A stretch of 64,000 nucleotides of DNA, from positions 57,796,147 to 57,860,146 of the forward strand of contig NC_063050.1 in assembly GCF_018812025.1 (NCBI RefSeq). The letters are read 5' to 3'. The notes beneath the pieces were generated by a model. It did no database searches and was not told the origin of the DNA. It worked only from the letters and a program-made list of their open reading frames with translations. Of the stretch, positions 1-12,312 are shown piece by piece. The position numbers and the translations under genes are program-made. Position 1 is the stretch's first letter. Each line of letters starts with the position of its first letter. The stretch comes from Megalobrama amblycephala (lineage: Eukaryota > Chordata > Actinopteri > Cypriniformes > Xenocyprididae).

Positions 1-26
1 ATCAAGAGTCAAAACAGATACTTTTA

Positions 27-1806
27 CAGTTTTTTTTCAATTGCTAACAAGCATTTAGCAATACTTAAAGTACGTTTTTCTAAACTCTTAACACAGCAAC
101 ACACAAACATCACACAGTTAGCCAAATAGTTAATTTTCTGCCCAAAACCACATTTTGTTATATAAACACAAAGTCATCATTTCAAAGCGCTAAAAACCTT
201 TTTCAACACATACTAACTCTATCAAAACACAGCAAACCTGATTCAAAATCGAGTTGTTCTGTCAAAACATAGCACTAGTTTTCTATCCAACATGACCATA
301 TAGTCAATCAAAGCGCAATGACTGTCAAAATACTAACAGCTGATGGCATTATGAAAAATGCATTACTTGTCATGTTTCGGTTCTAACTGGATAAAATATG
401 AAATCCATTGTTTTTATAATTCAGTTTCCTTTTACTGCAGTAAAAGTATAATGCATGTAAGCCATTCTACATGTTTGGTTGAGTGTTGAATGTGTGCATT
501 CTTGGCAACAGAAGTGAGTCATTATTTTATAATGTGCAGTAGAAAAAGAGAAGAAGAAAGTAACAGAATTGCTCAGGGCAGCTACTGGTCAGATGTGTCC
601 CCTATGCAGAACTTCAGTTGGCCCCTTGGTTGAAATCTCTTTCTGGGGTTGGGTGTGTGGTGTTGATGTTGCCCTCATAGAGGGTGGGATGGTGTCCCAT
701 TGGTAGTTAGTGCCCTACGCAGACCACATATTCTGCATATAGGGAACAGTGGTAGTGGAATCGTTGTAGTAATAGCTTTACATGAAGCTTTTACTGAAAT
801 GAAAACATGAAATTGCTGCCATTGATCAACAACAAATCCAGCATACATGGCCTTTGGTTACTGTTGAAGCTTTTTTACACCACAGAATAAAAAAAGTATA
901 AAAGGTAATTGTGACTTTTTATCTCACAATTCTATTTTTTTAATATATTTATTTATTTTGCAATTGTGAGTTTACATCTTACAATTCTGACTTTTTTCCT
1001 CAGAATTGTGATATGTAAACTATAGGAATTGAGTTTAAAAAGTCAGAATTGTGAGATAAAAAGACATAATTACCTTTTTTATTTTCTATTCATGGCAGAA
1101 ATACGCTTTCATAGGTTCAGCATGTGTAAGTGAAAAAACACAGAGATGCACAGTCCAGCACACATTCTTCCTCCTCTCCCATACCTCTTCTTCTCCCTTG
1201 TCTTGATCCAACTTCTCCTTTCCTCCTTCATCTATTCTTCTCCCTTACCCAGATATTATTTTCTCTCTGCTCCTCCGTGTTGTTCTTCATCCACACTGAA
1301 CAAATCCGATTCAAAGAGTCCTATTTTACTGTGTATGTCCATGTAATGAAAAGAAATTGAACCCTGACTGTGCCTCCAACTGAGACTGGAATCTGCTATT
1401 TCTCAATATTTCAGTGATCTGCTAATTAAAAATGCGTATCATTTGTTTCAGTATTTGTTTTATATTTTTCCCAGTACTTTTCCAGTAGTGCTGTTGTTGT
1501 TGCAAAAGTATAGGTTTTATCCTTTATTTAATGATTGGAACATCAGGTCTTCATTTCTAACTTGCTGTGTTTAAGCATTTGCAAATAAGATCAGAAAGAT
1601 CCATGATTTTGGTTTGAGGTAAGCTTCTATGAAACGAAAATTTAAGCATTTAAGAAATGTGTTAATTGACTGCATTTTGTGTGAAAACAACATGAATTGT
1701 GTTAATGGTATGGTCACAACAGACGGATGTTCTGCTAAATGTGTTTAGAGTTTTGAAAATGTGACTACAGATTGGACAAAAGTATGTTAGCAACTGAAAA
1801 AAACTG
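27..1806. mobile_element. Candidate non-autonomous Tc1/mariner-type element with inverted ends
   Basis: The left end begins CAGTTTTTTTTCAATTGC just after a TA. The right end, read in reverse complement from 1806, begins CAGTTTTTTTCAGTTGC next to a TA. Similarity continues loosely for about 100 bp on each side (a ctaaactcttaacaca-like block). No transposase-length ORF lies between the ends. The assignment to Tc1/mariner rests only on the TA flanks and CAG start, so it is tentative. The interior also holds the inverted repeat at 885-1098; the rest is AT-rich sequence without coding signal. Confidence 0.45.
885..1098. mobile_element. MITE-like inverted repeat
   Basis: An arm at about 893-935 (ggtaattgtgactttttatc) is repeated in reverse complement at about 1040-1083. 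The spacer repeats aattctgac/gtcagaatt words. This is a short non-coding fold-back element; the superfamily cannot be told from the ends. Confidence 0.6.
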
Positions 1807-2395
1807 TTATGACTTGATTATAGGCCAAAGTTCATGCATTGGATTTGGCAAAATGTAATCAATCTGTTGTCTTGGAGTTTAATGAGTTTACAATCTATAA
1901 TCTCAAAATCATAGTCAATAAGTAGTTCAGAGCCCAGAAACCATTCAATACAACATTTATTTATAGAGAAATACATTTATTTTTTTTCTCAAATTTGCTT
2001 GAGAAATTACTCCCAAAAGATAATTTGAAGCCATTATTGTGTAAAGCATGAAACAGACATTACAAGAAGTAGTATCTGCAAGAATTTTATTTTATTTTAT
2101 TCAACATAAATGTATTCTACATATACTCTTTTGGACCATGAGGGTGTGTAAATGATGACTGAATTTTCATTTTTTGGTGAACTATAACTTTTTTATTATT
2201 ATTATTATTATTATTACTATGGAAATATGAAATAATTTTTTAATGAAATTATACTCTAAATAAGAAACTAAAACTGGCAGTAGGTGGTGGTAAATGCCTA
2301 AATGATTGAGTCATCTATTCATTCATTCGATTCGTTTAAACAGCTGATTCATTCAGGAGTGAAGTAAATGGTTCTCTTTATGAATGGTCCATTGA
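1807..2395. other. AT-rich non-coding stretch
   Basis: No gene or clear element is visible. It contains a short (ATT)n microsatellite at about 2192-2216 and poor long runs of A/T. Confidence 0.5.
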
Positions 2396-2598
2396 ATCAT
2401 TAGGCTTGTTGGACTTGAAATGGATCATCACAATCAGACCAATTGGTGTATGGCATCAAAGTACAGTGAGAGCGATTAGAGATCAGAGACAGCAGATGGC
2501 TTTGTATGCTTTTGAATTGCTTTTGTGGTACTTTGATGTCATACACTGATCGGTTTGATGGTGATGGTCTGCTTCAAGTCCAACAAGCCTAATGGTTT
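2396..2598. mobile_element. MITE of about 200 bp with long inverted ends
   Basis: The left arm starts cattaggcttgttggacttg and the right arm ends with its complement, caagtccaacaagcctaatg. The match continues through a tgtatg-catcaaagtac block, giving arms of about 75 bp with a 55-bp centre. It has no ORF. Confidence 0.7.
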
Positions 2599-2804
2599 AC
2601 GCAATTTGCTCAAAATGTCAATTCAGAAATTAAATGCTGCTGTGTGTGTTGCTCAGAGATGAAAAGTTCTGCTTTGTCTTTATATTTTCAGTGGCAAAAT
2701 TGAGGAAAACAGACTAAAATAACACAATATTAACTTCTTATTTATTGAACTGTTGTATAAAATCAGTATCACATTTGCACTCATGCTTGTGATATTATTA
2801 TAAC

Positions 2805-3480
2805 CTTTATTTTACCAGGAAAAGAAGAACATTGAGATTAATAAAAATCTTTTACAAGAGCGTCCTGGCCAAAATTCACAGTAACACAGCTCACATGGGT
2901 TTAACAGATCCATCCATCCATACATACATATACTCACAAGCAAGTTAAATCAAATTTCAAAATAAAATATACAATGAAAAAAGGATATCAATATATAACA
3001 TCTACAGCCCAATGTTTCTGTCTCCAAATCGTTTAAAATCACATTTATAACGTCTAATGAAACTAGCTCCCTAAGTTGCAACTTTATTTGCAAATTGAAA
3101 ATTTTGCCCAATTCAGTACCTACCACTGGAACAGACAGGCACCATAGTCCAGTACAGACATAAAAGTGGCGGCAACAAGCCTCTTATTAGCCTCAAAGGA
3201 AAGGCAGGATTAGATTCTAAATAGAAACCCAAATTCACTTTCAATCTTCACCAGTTGCTGAACATGAGGGCCAAAGGAAAGGGCGTCATCAATTAAAATC
3301 CAGAGATACCTATACTGAGCTACAAAATCTCTGAACCTTGGGAAGTAGTAATAAAAAAGATAAGAGGATTATGAGGGAGGGATTTTGATTTAGAAAACAA
3401 CATGAATTTTTTTTATCAGCATTTAAAACTAGTTTTACTTCAAATAAGTTTCGTTGAACAATATTAAAAAAGCTGTAACT
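2805..3480 (-). mobile_element. 3' part of a decayed non-LTR retrotransposon
   Basis: Read on the minus strand, 3330 down to about 3000 translates with stops into a LINE reverse-transcriptase C-terminal region: a YRYLWILIDDALSFGPHV block, then ATFMSVLDYGACLF, which carries the LDYG motif common after the RT palm in LINEs. The low-coordinate end (2812-2890, aacctttattttaccagg...) matches the type of 3' tail seen at many fish LINE ends. It is 5' truncated and non-functional. Confidence 0.65.
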
Positions 3481-3502
3481 GAGAGAGAGCCAGATGAAGA
3501 TG

Positions 3503-3600
3503 ATGATACATTTTATTTATATTGCACTTTTCTTAAACTTAAAATGTGCTACACAAAACAATATACAAGTACAAAAATATAAAAAAAAACAGAAGATAAA
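3503..3600 (-). repeat. LINE 3' tail
   Basis: The stretch attttatttatattgcactt with a following gtgctacacaaaac block is the kind of 3' end found on L2/CR1-like LINEs elsewhere in this window (atttatatagc...cttt). It probably belongs to the LINE at 4430-5285, the Tc1 relic lying between them. Confidence 0.5.
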
Positions 3601-3611
3601 AATAAACAGAA

Positions 3612-4425
3612 CAGAAGTATTGGGACACCCCTCTAAATCATTAAATTCAGGTTTTCCAATCACTTCCATGGCCACAGGTGTATAAAATCATGCACCTAGG
3701 CATGCAGACTGCTTCTACAAACATTTGTGAAAGAATGGGTCGCTCTAAGGAGCTCAGTGAATTCAAGCATAGTACCGTCCATTTGTGAAATTTCCTCACT
3801 ACTAAATATTCCACGGTCAACTGTTAGTGGCGTCATAACAAAGTGGAAGCAATTGGGAACAACAGCAAGTCAGCCAATGAAGTGATAGGCTACGTAAAAT
3901 CACAGAGCGGGGTCAGCGCATGCTGAGGCACATAGTGCGCAGAAGTCGCCAACTTTCTGCACAGTCAATAGCCACAGACCTCCAAACTTCATGTGGCCTT
4001 CAGAACAGTGTAGAGAGCTTCATGGAATGGGTTTCCATGGCCGAGCAGCTGATCCAAGCCTCATATCACCAAGTGCAATGCAAAGTGTCAGATGCAGTGG
4101 TGTAAAGCACACGTCACTGGACTCTAGAGCAGTGGAGACGTGTTCTCTGGAGTGACCAATCACGCTTCTCTGTCTGGCATTCCGATGGACGAGTCTGGGT
4201 TTGGCGGTTCCAGGAGAACGGTACTTGCCTGACTGCATTGTGCCAAGTGTAAAGTTTGGTGGAGGGGGATTATGGTGTGGGGTTGTTTTTCAGGGGTTGG
4301 GCTTGAACCCTTAGGTTCAGTGAAAGGAACTCTTAATTCTTCAGCATAACAAGACATTTTGGACAATTTCATGTTCCTAACTTTGTGGGAACAGTTTGGG
4401 GATGGCCCTTCCTGTTCCAACATGA
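3612..4425 (+). mobile_element. Tc1-like transposon, 3' truncated
   Basis: The start cagaagtattgggacacc is a Tc1-like terminal sequence. Downstream the + strand reads as a broken transposase: an N-terminal part with the frame of MGRSKELSEFK, then a region with multiple indels ending near FWHSDGRVWVWRF and GGGGLWCGVVF. The coding sequence stops at about 4425, before the second Asp and the Glu of the DDE triad, and runs into LINE sequence. Several frameshifts and a truncated end make it inactive. Confidence 0.75.
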
Positions 4426-4429
4426 CTGC

Positions 4430-5285
4430 GACAATAAGACAATAAGCAACTTTAAAAAGAACTTTTAAAGACTTCTTCATACAGTCTAGTGTTGGGGAAT
4501 TTCTAATCACCAAAGGAAGTTTATTTCACAACTGTAGAGCTGAAAGAGAGAAGGCATGACCAACCATCGACAATTTATATATAGGCTGCTCAAGAGTATA
4601 GGAGTTAGAAGAGTGGAGAGAATAAGATGGGGTGTAAGGAGCAACTAAATTACAGAAATATGCCAGAGCTATCCCATGGAGGGCTTTATATGTTAAAATC
4701 AAGGTTTTAAAATAAAAATGAGTTCATAAAGAACAGGGGAAATATTCTGGCGAGCAGTTGTGTATGTCAAAACACGTGTGGCAGAGTTTTGGATATACTG
4801 CAGTTTCTTGATATATTATCAGTGAGACCTGAGTAAAGTCCTTTACAATAATCTAGTTTCAATGTAATAAAAGCATGGATAAGCCTTTCTGCATCAGGAA
4901 AAGATAAAGAAGGTCAAAGTCTGCCAATGTTTCTGAGATGGAAAAATGCAGATTTCTAAACCATTTTAATATGGGCATCGAATGATAATTGGGAATCAAA
5001 AATAACACCTAGATTTCACACCTGTGATGCTGGAGACAGTAAATCAAAATCAGTGAACGGATTGAGACTGCTACATTTGTGCAAAGCTGCCGGCATACCA
5101 ACAAGTAACAATTCAGTTTTTGATTCATTAAGTTGAAGATAATTGTCATACAGCCACACTTTTATTACTTCCAGGCAGGTGGTAAGAGCTGTGATTGTGA
5201 GATTAGGGTACGGGAGTGTGTTGACATAGAGCTGCGTGTCATCAGGATAACAGTGAAACTCCAGACCATACTCAAGTTCAAGTTT
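4430..5285 (-). pseudogene. L2-like LINE reverse-transcriptase fragment
   Basis: On the minus strand from about 5285 the frame reads CYPDDTQLYVNTLP, a mutated form of the YADDTQLY catalytic motif (Ala replaced by Pro). After it come LQLNESKTELLLVG, NLGVIFDSQLSFDAHI and AFITLKLDYCKGLYSGL, in the order expected for the RT C-terminal half of L2/CR1-type LINEs. Stops and frameshifts are frequent. The 5' part of the RT and the endonuclease are absent. Confidence 0.75.
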
Positions 5286-5345
5286 GGTTTATTTCTAAAG
5301 CACATTTAAAAACGTCCAGAGACCGACCAAAGTGTTGTACAACAA
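5286..5345 (-). repeat. LINE 3' tail
   Basis: The sequence tttatttctaaagcacattt followed by gaccaaagtgttgtac is a LINE 3'-end type different from the one at 3503. It is only about 60 bp long. Confidence 0.4.
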
Positions 5346-5394
5346 TAAGAAGAAAAATGTACATAAAGTATGCAGAGAAATATACACACTATGT

Positions 5395-5421
<27 letters not shown>
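5395..5421. repeat. (AC)n microsatellite
   Basis: About 13 uninterrupted AC units lie directly beside the Tc1-like element that follows. Confidence 0.9.
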
Positions 5422-5426
<5 letters not shown>

Positions 5427-5428
<2 letters not shown>

Positions 5429-6222
5429 TCACCTAAAGGATTATTAGGAACACCATACTAATACTGTGTTTGACCCCCTTTCGCCTTCAGAACTGCCTTA
5501 ATTCTACGTGGCATTGATTCAACAAGGTGCTGAAAGCATTCTTTAGAAATGTTGGCCCATATTAATAGGATAGCATCTTGCAGTTGATGGAGATTTGTGG
5601 GATGCACATCCAGGGCATGAAGCTCCCATTCCACCACATCCCAAAGATGCTCTATTGGGTTGAGATCTGGTGACTGTGGGGGCCATTTTAGTACAGTGAA
5701 CTCATTGTCATGTTCAAGAAACCAATTTGAAATGATTCGAGCTTTGTGACATGGTGCATTATCCTGCTGGAAGTAGCCATCAGAGGATGGGTACATGGTG
5801 GTAATAAAGGGATGGACATGGTCAGAAACAATGTTCAGGTAGGCCGTGGCATTTAAACGATGCCCAATTGGCACTAAGGGGCCTAAAGTGTGCCAAGAAA
5901 ACATCCCCCACACCATTACACCACCACCACCAGCCTGCACAGTGGCAACAAGACATGATGGATCCATGTTCTCATTCTGTTTACGCCAAATTCTGACTCT
6001 ACCATCTGACCGGCCCGTCTGGCACCAACAACCATGCCACGCTCAAAATTGCTTAAATCACCTTTCTTTCCCATTCTGACATTCAGTTTGGAGTTCAGGA
6101 GATTGTCTTGACCAGGACCACACCCCTAAATGCATTGAAGCAACTGCCATGTGATTGGTTGATTAGATAATTGCATTAATGAGAAATTGAACAGGTGTTC
6201 CTAATAATCCTTTAGGTGAGTG
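5427..6222 (-). mobile_element. Internally deleted Tc1-like transposon
   Basis: Inverted ends are CACTCACCTAAAGGATTATT (left) and its complement at the right end (to 6222). Both are flanked by TA. At about 796 bp it is roughly half the usual length of a Tc1 element. The minus strand codes for an N-terminal start (MGKKGDLSNFERGMVVG) joined out of frame to the C-terminal catalytic part, so the middle of the transposase, including the first catalytic Asp region, is missing. Confidence 0.85.
5458..5967 (-). pseudogene. C-terminal half of a Tc1 transposase
   Basis: A 169-codon open frame encodes the C-terminal part of a Tc1-like DDE transposase. Visible motifs are GGGVMVWGMFS, the second Asp in YFQQDNAPCHKA, and the Glu in [12 protein letters not shown], followed by the usual SMPRRIKAVLKAKGG tail. 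The first Asp block is absent because of the deletion upstream. The DNA-binding N-terminus is in another frame. It cannot make a working transposase. Confidence 0.8.
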
Positions 6223-6224
6223 TA

Positions 6225-6282
6225 TATATGTATGTATGTATGTGTGTGTATGTGCGTGTAAGCATACATACATACATACACA
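6225..6282. repeat. (TATG)n / (TG)n microsatellite
   Basis: Repeated tatg and tg units, then catacata units, lie between the Tc1 and the LINE tail that follows. Confidence 0.7.
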
Positions 6283-6284
6283 CA

Positions 6285-6717
6285 TAAATCGGCGTGATGA
6301 ATACGATCCTCAACTGGATGGAACTGAAATAAATACTTTGAATGTTGCGATCCTATCAGACTTATGATTCATAACAAAGCACTGTTCGCCAGAGGAGAAC
6401 TGGCCCCAGACTAAGCCTGGTTTCTCCTAAGGTTTTTGTCTCCATTTTAACATCTGTTTGCCACCTGATGTCACCTGTTGGAGTTTGGGTTCCTTGCCGT
6501 TGTCGCCTTTGGCTTGCTTAGTTGGGGACACTTGACATTTTACTTCACATTTGATATTCAGCAGTATTCTTGACATTTATTCAACAGTGCTTTTGATCTG
6601 CCTGCATTGACACTATTCTTTAAGAGAAAAAATTATATACCAGTTATCAATGTAAAGCTGCTTTGACACAATCTGCATTGTAAAAAGTGCTATATAAATA
6701 AAGGTGACTTGACTTGA
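6285..6717 (+). mobile_element. 3' UTR and tail of the L2-like LINE (plus strand)
   Basis: This is the reverse complement of the 3' end seen in the minus-strand copies at 12563, 14808 and 38501. It shares gcgatcctatcagacttatg, the ggagtttgggttccttgcc block and the terminal aaaggtgacttgact. It ends with the tail repeat (tcaag)n in complement. It is a heavily 5'-truncated insertion without coding sequence. Confidence 0.8.
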
Positions 6718-7131
6718 CACAAATACACATACAGTGGTGTGAATAAGTGCTTGCCCCCTTCCAGATTTTTATTTTTATTTTTGCATGTTTGTCACACTTG
6801 TTTCAGATCATCAAACAAATTTAAATATTAATCAAAGAAAACACAAGTAAAAACAACATGCAGTTTTTAAATGAAGGTTTTTATTATGAAGGGAAAACAA
6901 AATACAAACCCAAATGGCCCTGTGTGAAAAAGTGCTTGCTCCCTAAACCTAATAACTGGTTATGCCACCCTTAGCAGCAACGACTGCAATCAAACGTTTG
7001 CGATAACTTGCAATGAGTCTGTTACAGCGCTGTGGAGGAATTTTGGCCCACTCATCTTTGCAGAATTGTTGTAATTCAACCACAGTGGAGTGTTTTTGAG
7101 CATGAACCACCTTTTTATAGTCATGCCACAG

Positions 7132-10100
7132 TCAAGTCAAGTCAAGTCAAATGTATTTATATAGCGCTTTTTACAATTGGTAATTGTTTCAAAGTAGCTT
7201 TACATATTAGGAGCACAGAAAAAAGAGAAATGGTTAAAAATAAGCTGTACAAGCAAGCGTGGTAATATGTAACATATACAAGATGGTGCTACATTAAGCC
7301 AATGTCGGCTGACTCCCAGGGGTGGAAAAAACCCCCTAGGAGAAAAACCCAGCGTGCTAGCACTGGGAAAAAAGTCCTAGGAGGGAAAAAACCCCTTGGA
7401 AGATATATATAATATATGTAAATGGATATGGAGATCAAGATCTGAATTATAAATTTTTATTATAGAGATTAAAAATAGATTATATATAAATATATGTAAG
7501 CGGATACGGAGATTTAAAAATCTGAATTATAGATGCAGCCAGAACTGGATCTGTAGGCCCATTGTCTCCTGGGCTACGTTGTAGTCAGGTCCAGACACAG
7601 GTTCTCCATCTGATCTGGATACGGCCTGGATCCAGCACCCGGCAAACCTCAGGATAAGCAGAGAGACTGATATTAGCGTAGATGCCATTCTTATTCTGAT
7701 GTACAGGTATATCTAGTGTTATAGGAAATGTTCTCGGTTCCGGCCGACCTAATTATTGCAGCGTAACAATCCTTTAACGGATTTGAAAAATGTTAATGTA
7801 TTGATAATGTGTTATGTGTATGCAAGAGCAAAGAGATGTGTTTTTAGTCTAGATTTAAACTGACAGAGTGTGTCTGCTTCCCGAACAATGCTAGGAAGAT
7901 TGTTCCAGAGTTTAGGTGCTAAATAGGAAAAGGATCTGCCGCCTTCAGTTGATTTTGATATTCTGGGTATTATCAACTGGCCTGAATTCTGAGATCGCAA
8001 TAGACGTGAAGGACTATAATGCACCAAGAGCTCGCTTAGATATTGGGGAGCTAAACCATTTAGAGCTTTATAAGTAAGTAGCAAGATTTTAAAATCTATA
8101 CGATGTTTAATAGGGAGCCAATGTAATGTTGACAGAACTGGGCTAATATGGTCATACTTTCTGGTTCTAGTAAGAACTCTAGCTGCCGCATTTTGGACCA
8201 ACTGTAGTCTGTTTAAAAGCCGAGCAGAACAACCACCCAGTAGAGCGTTACAGTAATCTAGTCTTGAGGTCATGAATGCATGAACCAACTGTTCCGCATT
8301 TGTCATTGAGAGCATATGTCGTAATTTAGATATATTTTTTAGATGGAAGAAGGCGGTTTTACAGATACTAGAAACATGACTTTCAAATGAAAGATTGGTA
8401 TCAAAGAGCACACCCAGGTTCCTAACTGAGGACGAAGATTTAATGGAGCACCCCTCAAGTGTTAGAGAGTATTCAAGGTTTTTTCGTGAGGAAGTTTTTG
8501 GTCCAAAGATTAGGATATCAGTTTTTTCTGAATTTAATAATAAGAAATTTCTTGTCATCCAGTTTTTAATGTCAGCTATGCATTCTGTTAGTTTTGTGAA
8601 TTTGTAGGTTTCGTCAGGGCGCGAGGAAATATAGAGCTGAGTATCGTCAGCGTAGCAGTGAAAACTAACACCATGCTTCCTAATTATCTCTCCTAAGGGT
8701 AGCATGTACAGAGTGAAAAGCAACGGTCCTAGTACTGAGCCTTGTGGTACTCCATATTGAACTTGTGATCGATACGACATCTCTTCATTAACTACTACAG
8801 ACTGATAACGGTCAGATAAGTAAGATTTGAACCATGCCAAAGCAATTCCACTAATGCCAATATAGTTTTCAAGTCTTTTTAAAAGAATGTTGTGATCGAT
8901 AGTGTCAAAAGCAGCACTGAGATCTAATAACACTAATAGAGAAATACAGCCACGATCGGATGATAAGAGTAGATCGTTTGTAACTCTAACGAGAGCAGTC
9001 TCAGTACTATGGTATGGTCTAAATCCTGACTGGAAATCCTCACAGATTCCATTTCTTTCTAAAAAGGAGCACAGTTGTGTTGAAACTGCCTTTTCTAGTA
9101 TCTTTGACAGAAAAGGTAGATTCGAGTTTGGCCTGTAATTTACTAAATCTCTCGGATCTAGTTGAGGTTTTTTAATAAGAGGTTTAATAATAGCCTGCTT
9201 AAAAGTTTTTGGCACGTATCCTGGTGTTAACGATGAATTAATTATATCAAGAAGTGGACCTACGACCTCTGGAAGCATTTCTTTCAGTAGTTTAGTCGGC
9301 ATTGGGTCTAACATACATGTTGTTGATTTTGATGATTTGATAAGTTTAGATAATTCTTCCTCTCCTATAGCGGCGAATGATTCTAGTTTTACCTCAGGGA
9401 CACTACAGTGCCCTGTCTGAAGCGAAACTGTAGACGGTTGCATGTTTATAATTTTCTCTCTAATATTGTCAATCTTACAAGTAAAGAAGTTCATAAAGTC
9501 ATTACTGCTGTGCTCTTTGGAAACGTCAGCAGTTGAATCTCTGTTTCTAGTTAATTTAGCCACTGTGTCAAATAAGTACCTAGGATTATGTTTGTTTTCT
9601 ATTAAGAGATTTGAAAAATAAGTAGATCTAGCATTTCTTATAGCCGTTCTGTACTCAATCATTTTTTCTTTCCACGAAAGGCGAAAAACTTCTAGTTTTG
9701 TTTTCTTCCAACTACGTTCAGCTTTTCTCACAGCTCGTTTTAGAGCCCGAGTGTGCTCATCATACCACGGCGTTGGATTAGTTTCCTTAATCTTCTTTAG
9801 ACGTAAAGGAGCGACTGCATCTAATGTGCTGGAAAAGAGAGAGCCAATAGTTTCTGTTGCAGCATCGAGTTCTTCTAAGTTGTCAGCTATACTAAGGCGA
9901 TGAAACTGCTCGGGGAGATTATTTATAAAGCAATCTTTAGTGGTAGAAGTGATGGTTCTACCATATTTATGGCTGGGTGGTGGTTTTGTAGCCTTGGCTA
10001 ACTGTATTATACACGACACTAAATAATGATCTGATATATCATCGCTCTGCTGTAGAATTTCAACAGCATCAATATCAATTCCATGCGACAGTATTAGATC

Positions 10101-10237
10101 TAAGGTATGATTACGACAATGAGTGGGTCCTGACACGTGTTGTCTAACTCCAATAGAGTTTAAAATGTCTGCAAATGCCAATCCAAATGCGTCTTTATTA
10201 TTATCTACATGGATATTAAAATCACCAACAACAAGGA
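7132..10237 (-). mobile_element. 5'-truncated L2/CR1-like LINE inserted in Tc1
   Basis: This 3.1-kb minus-strand insertion is flanked by the duplicated target cacag (7127-7131 and 10238-10242). The 3' UTR (7132-7811) starts with a (tcaag)n tail and the common tttatatagcgctttttaca block. The 5' end breaks off inside the endonuclease, at the codons for [11 protein letters not shown]. The insertion separates two Tc1 segments that would otherwise be contiguous. Confidence 0.9.
7812..10181 (-). CDS. LINE ORF2: end of endonuclease plus reverse transcriptase
   Basis: This 789-codon uninterrupted frame (open to about 10236 without a Met) encodes the ORF2 protein of an L2/CR1-group non-LTR retrotransposon, which nicks DNA and copies LINE RNA at the nick. 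Residues 1-65 are the end of the APE-type endonuclease ([18 protein letters not shown], then SDHYLVS). RT motifs follow: [17 protein letters not shown] (about 347), the palm Asp in [15 protein letters not shown] (about 416), [14 protein letters not shown] (about 478) and the catalytic CYADDTQLY (about 509). The C-terminal domain has [10 protein letters not shown] and [15 protein letters not shown]. The full protein should have about 250 more N-terminal residues, so this copy lacks most of its endonuclease and is dead for retrotransposition despite the long frame. The lack of stops suggests a fairly young insertion. Confidence 0.9.
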   Translation of the reverse strand: MAFADILNSIGVRQHVSGPTHCRNHTLDLILSHGIDIDAVEILQQSDDISDHYLVSCIIQLAKATKPPPSHKYGRTITSTTKDCFINNLPEQFHRLSIADNLEELDAATETIGSLFSSTLDAVAPLRLKKIKETNPTPWYDEHTRALKRAVRKAERSWKKTKLEVFRLSWKEKMIEYRTAIRNARSTYFSNLLIENKHNPRYLFDTVAKLTRNRDSTADVSKEHSSNDFMNFFTCKIDNIREKIINMQPSTVSLQTGHCSVPEVKLESFAAIGEEELSKLIKSSKSTTCMLDPMPTKLLKEMLPEVVGPLLDIINSSLTPGYVPKTFKQAIIKPLIKKPQLDPRDLVNYRPNSNLPFLSKILEKAVSTQLCSFLERNGICEDFQSGFRPYHSTETALVRVTNDLLLSSDRGCISLLVLLDLSAAFDTIDHNILLKRLENYIGISGIALAWFKSYLSDRYQSVVVNEEMSYRSQVQYGVPQGSVLGPLLFTLYMLPLGEIIRKHGVSFHCYADDTQLYISSRPDETYKFTKLTECIADIKNWMTRNFLLLNSEKTDILIFGPKTSSRKNLEYSLTLEGCSIKSSSSVRNLGVLFDTNLSFESHVSSICKTAFFHLKNISKLRHMLSMTNAEQLVHAFMTSRLDYCNALLGGCSARLLNRLQLVQNAAARVLTRTRKYDHISPVLSTLHWLPIKHRIDFKILLLTYKALNGLAPQYLSELLVHYSPSRLLRSQNSGQLIIPRISKSTEGGRSFSYLAPKLWNNLPSIVREADTLCQFKSRLKTHLFALAYT

Positions 10238-10367
10238 CACAGCAATAGGATTGAGGTCAGGACTTTGACTAGGCCACTCCAGAGTCTTCATTTTGTTTTT
10301 CTTCAGCCATTCAGAGGTGGACTTACTGGTGTGTTGGATCATTGTCCTGCTGCAGGACCCAAGTTCA

Positions 10368-10718
<351 letters not shown>

Positions 10719-11277
10719 TCATCGTGGAACTCTGCCATGCAGGCCATTTTTGCCCCATCTCTTTCTTATGGTGGAGTCATGAACACTGACCTTAACTGAG
10801 GCAAGTGAGGCCTGCAGTTCTTTGGATGTTGTTGTGGGGTCTTTTGTGATCTCTTGGATGAGTTGTCGCTGAATTTCTGAATTTCTTTGGATCTCAACAT
10901 GGTGTGTAGCTTTTGAGGATCTTTTGGTCTACTTTGTCAGGCAGGTCCTATTTAAGTGATTGTGAACAGGTGTGGCAGTAATCAGGCCTGGGTGAGGCTA
11001 GAGAAACTGAACTCAGGTGTGATAAATAGTTAAGTTAAGTTTAATAAACAGTTAAGTTATGTTTAAATGGGGGGGGGGGGGGGGTAGTTCCCTTCATAAT
11101 AAAAACCTTCATAATAAAAACCTTCATTTAAAAACAGCATGTTGTGTTTACTTGTGTTATCTTTTATTAATATTTAAATTTGTTTGATGAACTGAAAAAA
11201 TTAAGTGTGACAAACATGCAAAAAAATAAAAAATCAGGAAGGTGGCAAGTACTTATTCACACCACTGTGTGGACTTG

Positions 11278-11415
11278 TGTTGTACCATTTCCCGCCACTA
11301 GTTAGTCACCATGGTTACTGATCACCCTAATCATCACATTCAACTATGTCCAATCACCCCTGTGTGTTCCTGTGTAAATAAGCCCTGTGTTTCCTGTTTA
11401 TTATTGTATCTTAGC
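11278..11415 (+). repeat. LTR-like fragment
   Basis: The block tttcccgccactagttagtc...taagccctgtgtttcctg matches, in reverse orientation, the LTR-like sequence at 16240-16370 that flanks the 427-codon ORF. It is probably a piece of an LTR of the same retroelement family. Confidence 0.5.
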
Positions 11416-11417
11416 AA

Positions 11418-12312
11418 GATGTCCAGGATCTCTGGCAGAAAAATAAGCCCACAACATTAAAGACACAGCAGTATATTTCATTGTACACATGGGATACTTT
11501 TGACCCCTTTGTGCACCAAACCCATCTTAAGTGTTTGCTGCTAAAAAAGCTTTTTATTTTTTGCTTCATTTGACTATAGAACCCATCCCGTTTGAAGTTC
11601 CAGTAGTGTCAGTTACTTTTCAAATGTTCTATGGTCAGATGAAACAATGTGTACAATGAAATATACTGCTATATCTTTAATGTTGTGGGCTTATTTTTCT
11701 GCCAGATATCCTGGACATCTTGTTAAGCTACATGGCATCATGGATTCTATGAAATACCAACAGATAAAAAATCAAAACCTGACTGTCTCTGTTAGAAGTC
11801 ATATAATGAGCTGTGGTTGGATCTTCCATCAGGACAATGATCCAAAACAAACATAAAAATCAACACAAAAATGGGTCACTGAGTACAAAATGAAGCTACT
11901 GCCATGACCATCCCAGTCCCCTGACCTGAACCCTATAGAAAATGAGTGGAGTGAACTGAATAGAAGAAGCACCAACATGGAGCTGGGAATCTGAAGGATC
12001 TGGAGAGATTCAGTATGAAGGAATGATCACTGATCTCTTGTCAGGTGTTCTCCAAACTCATCAGGCATTATAGGAGAAGACTCAGAGCTGTTATCTTGGG
12101 AAAAGGAGGTTGCAAACAGTATTGAATAAAAGGGTATGATTAATTGTGAGCAACGTGTATTAGAGAAAAACATTTCTCTTGTAATCAGATTTCCCCCCCT
12201 TTTAAAATAATTATTCTCCTATGAAAGGTTGGATTTTTGTAGATTTTTTAAATAAAAGATCAAAAGTATTAATGATGCAGATTTATTTTCACAGCCTTCT
12301 TTGGTCATATTT
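11418..12312 (+). mobile_element. Rearranged Tc1-like relic with inverted piece
   Basis: From about 11590 the + strand reads as the C-terminal half of a Tc1 transposase with many lesions (MLWAYFSARYPGHLVKLHG, FHQDNDPKQT, then a SPDLNP-like segment at about 11910), ending in AT-rich terminal sequence near 12312. A block at 11418-11488 is the near-perfect reverse complement of 11648-11722, so a piece of the same gene lies head-to-head with it. Confidence 0.65.
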
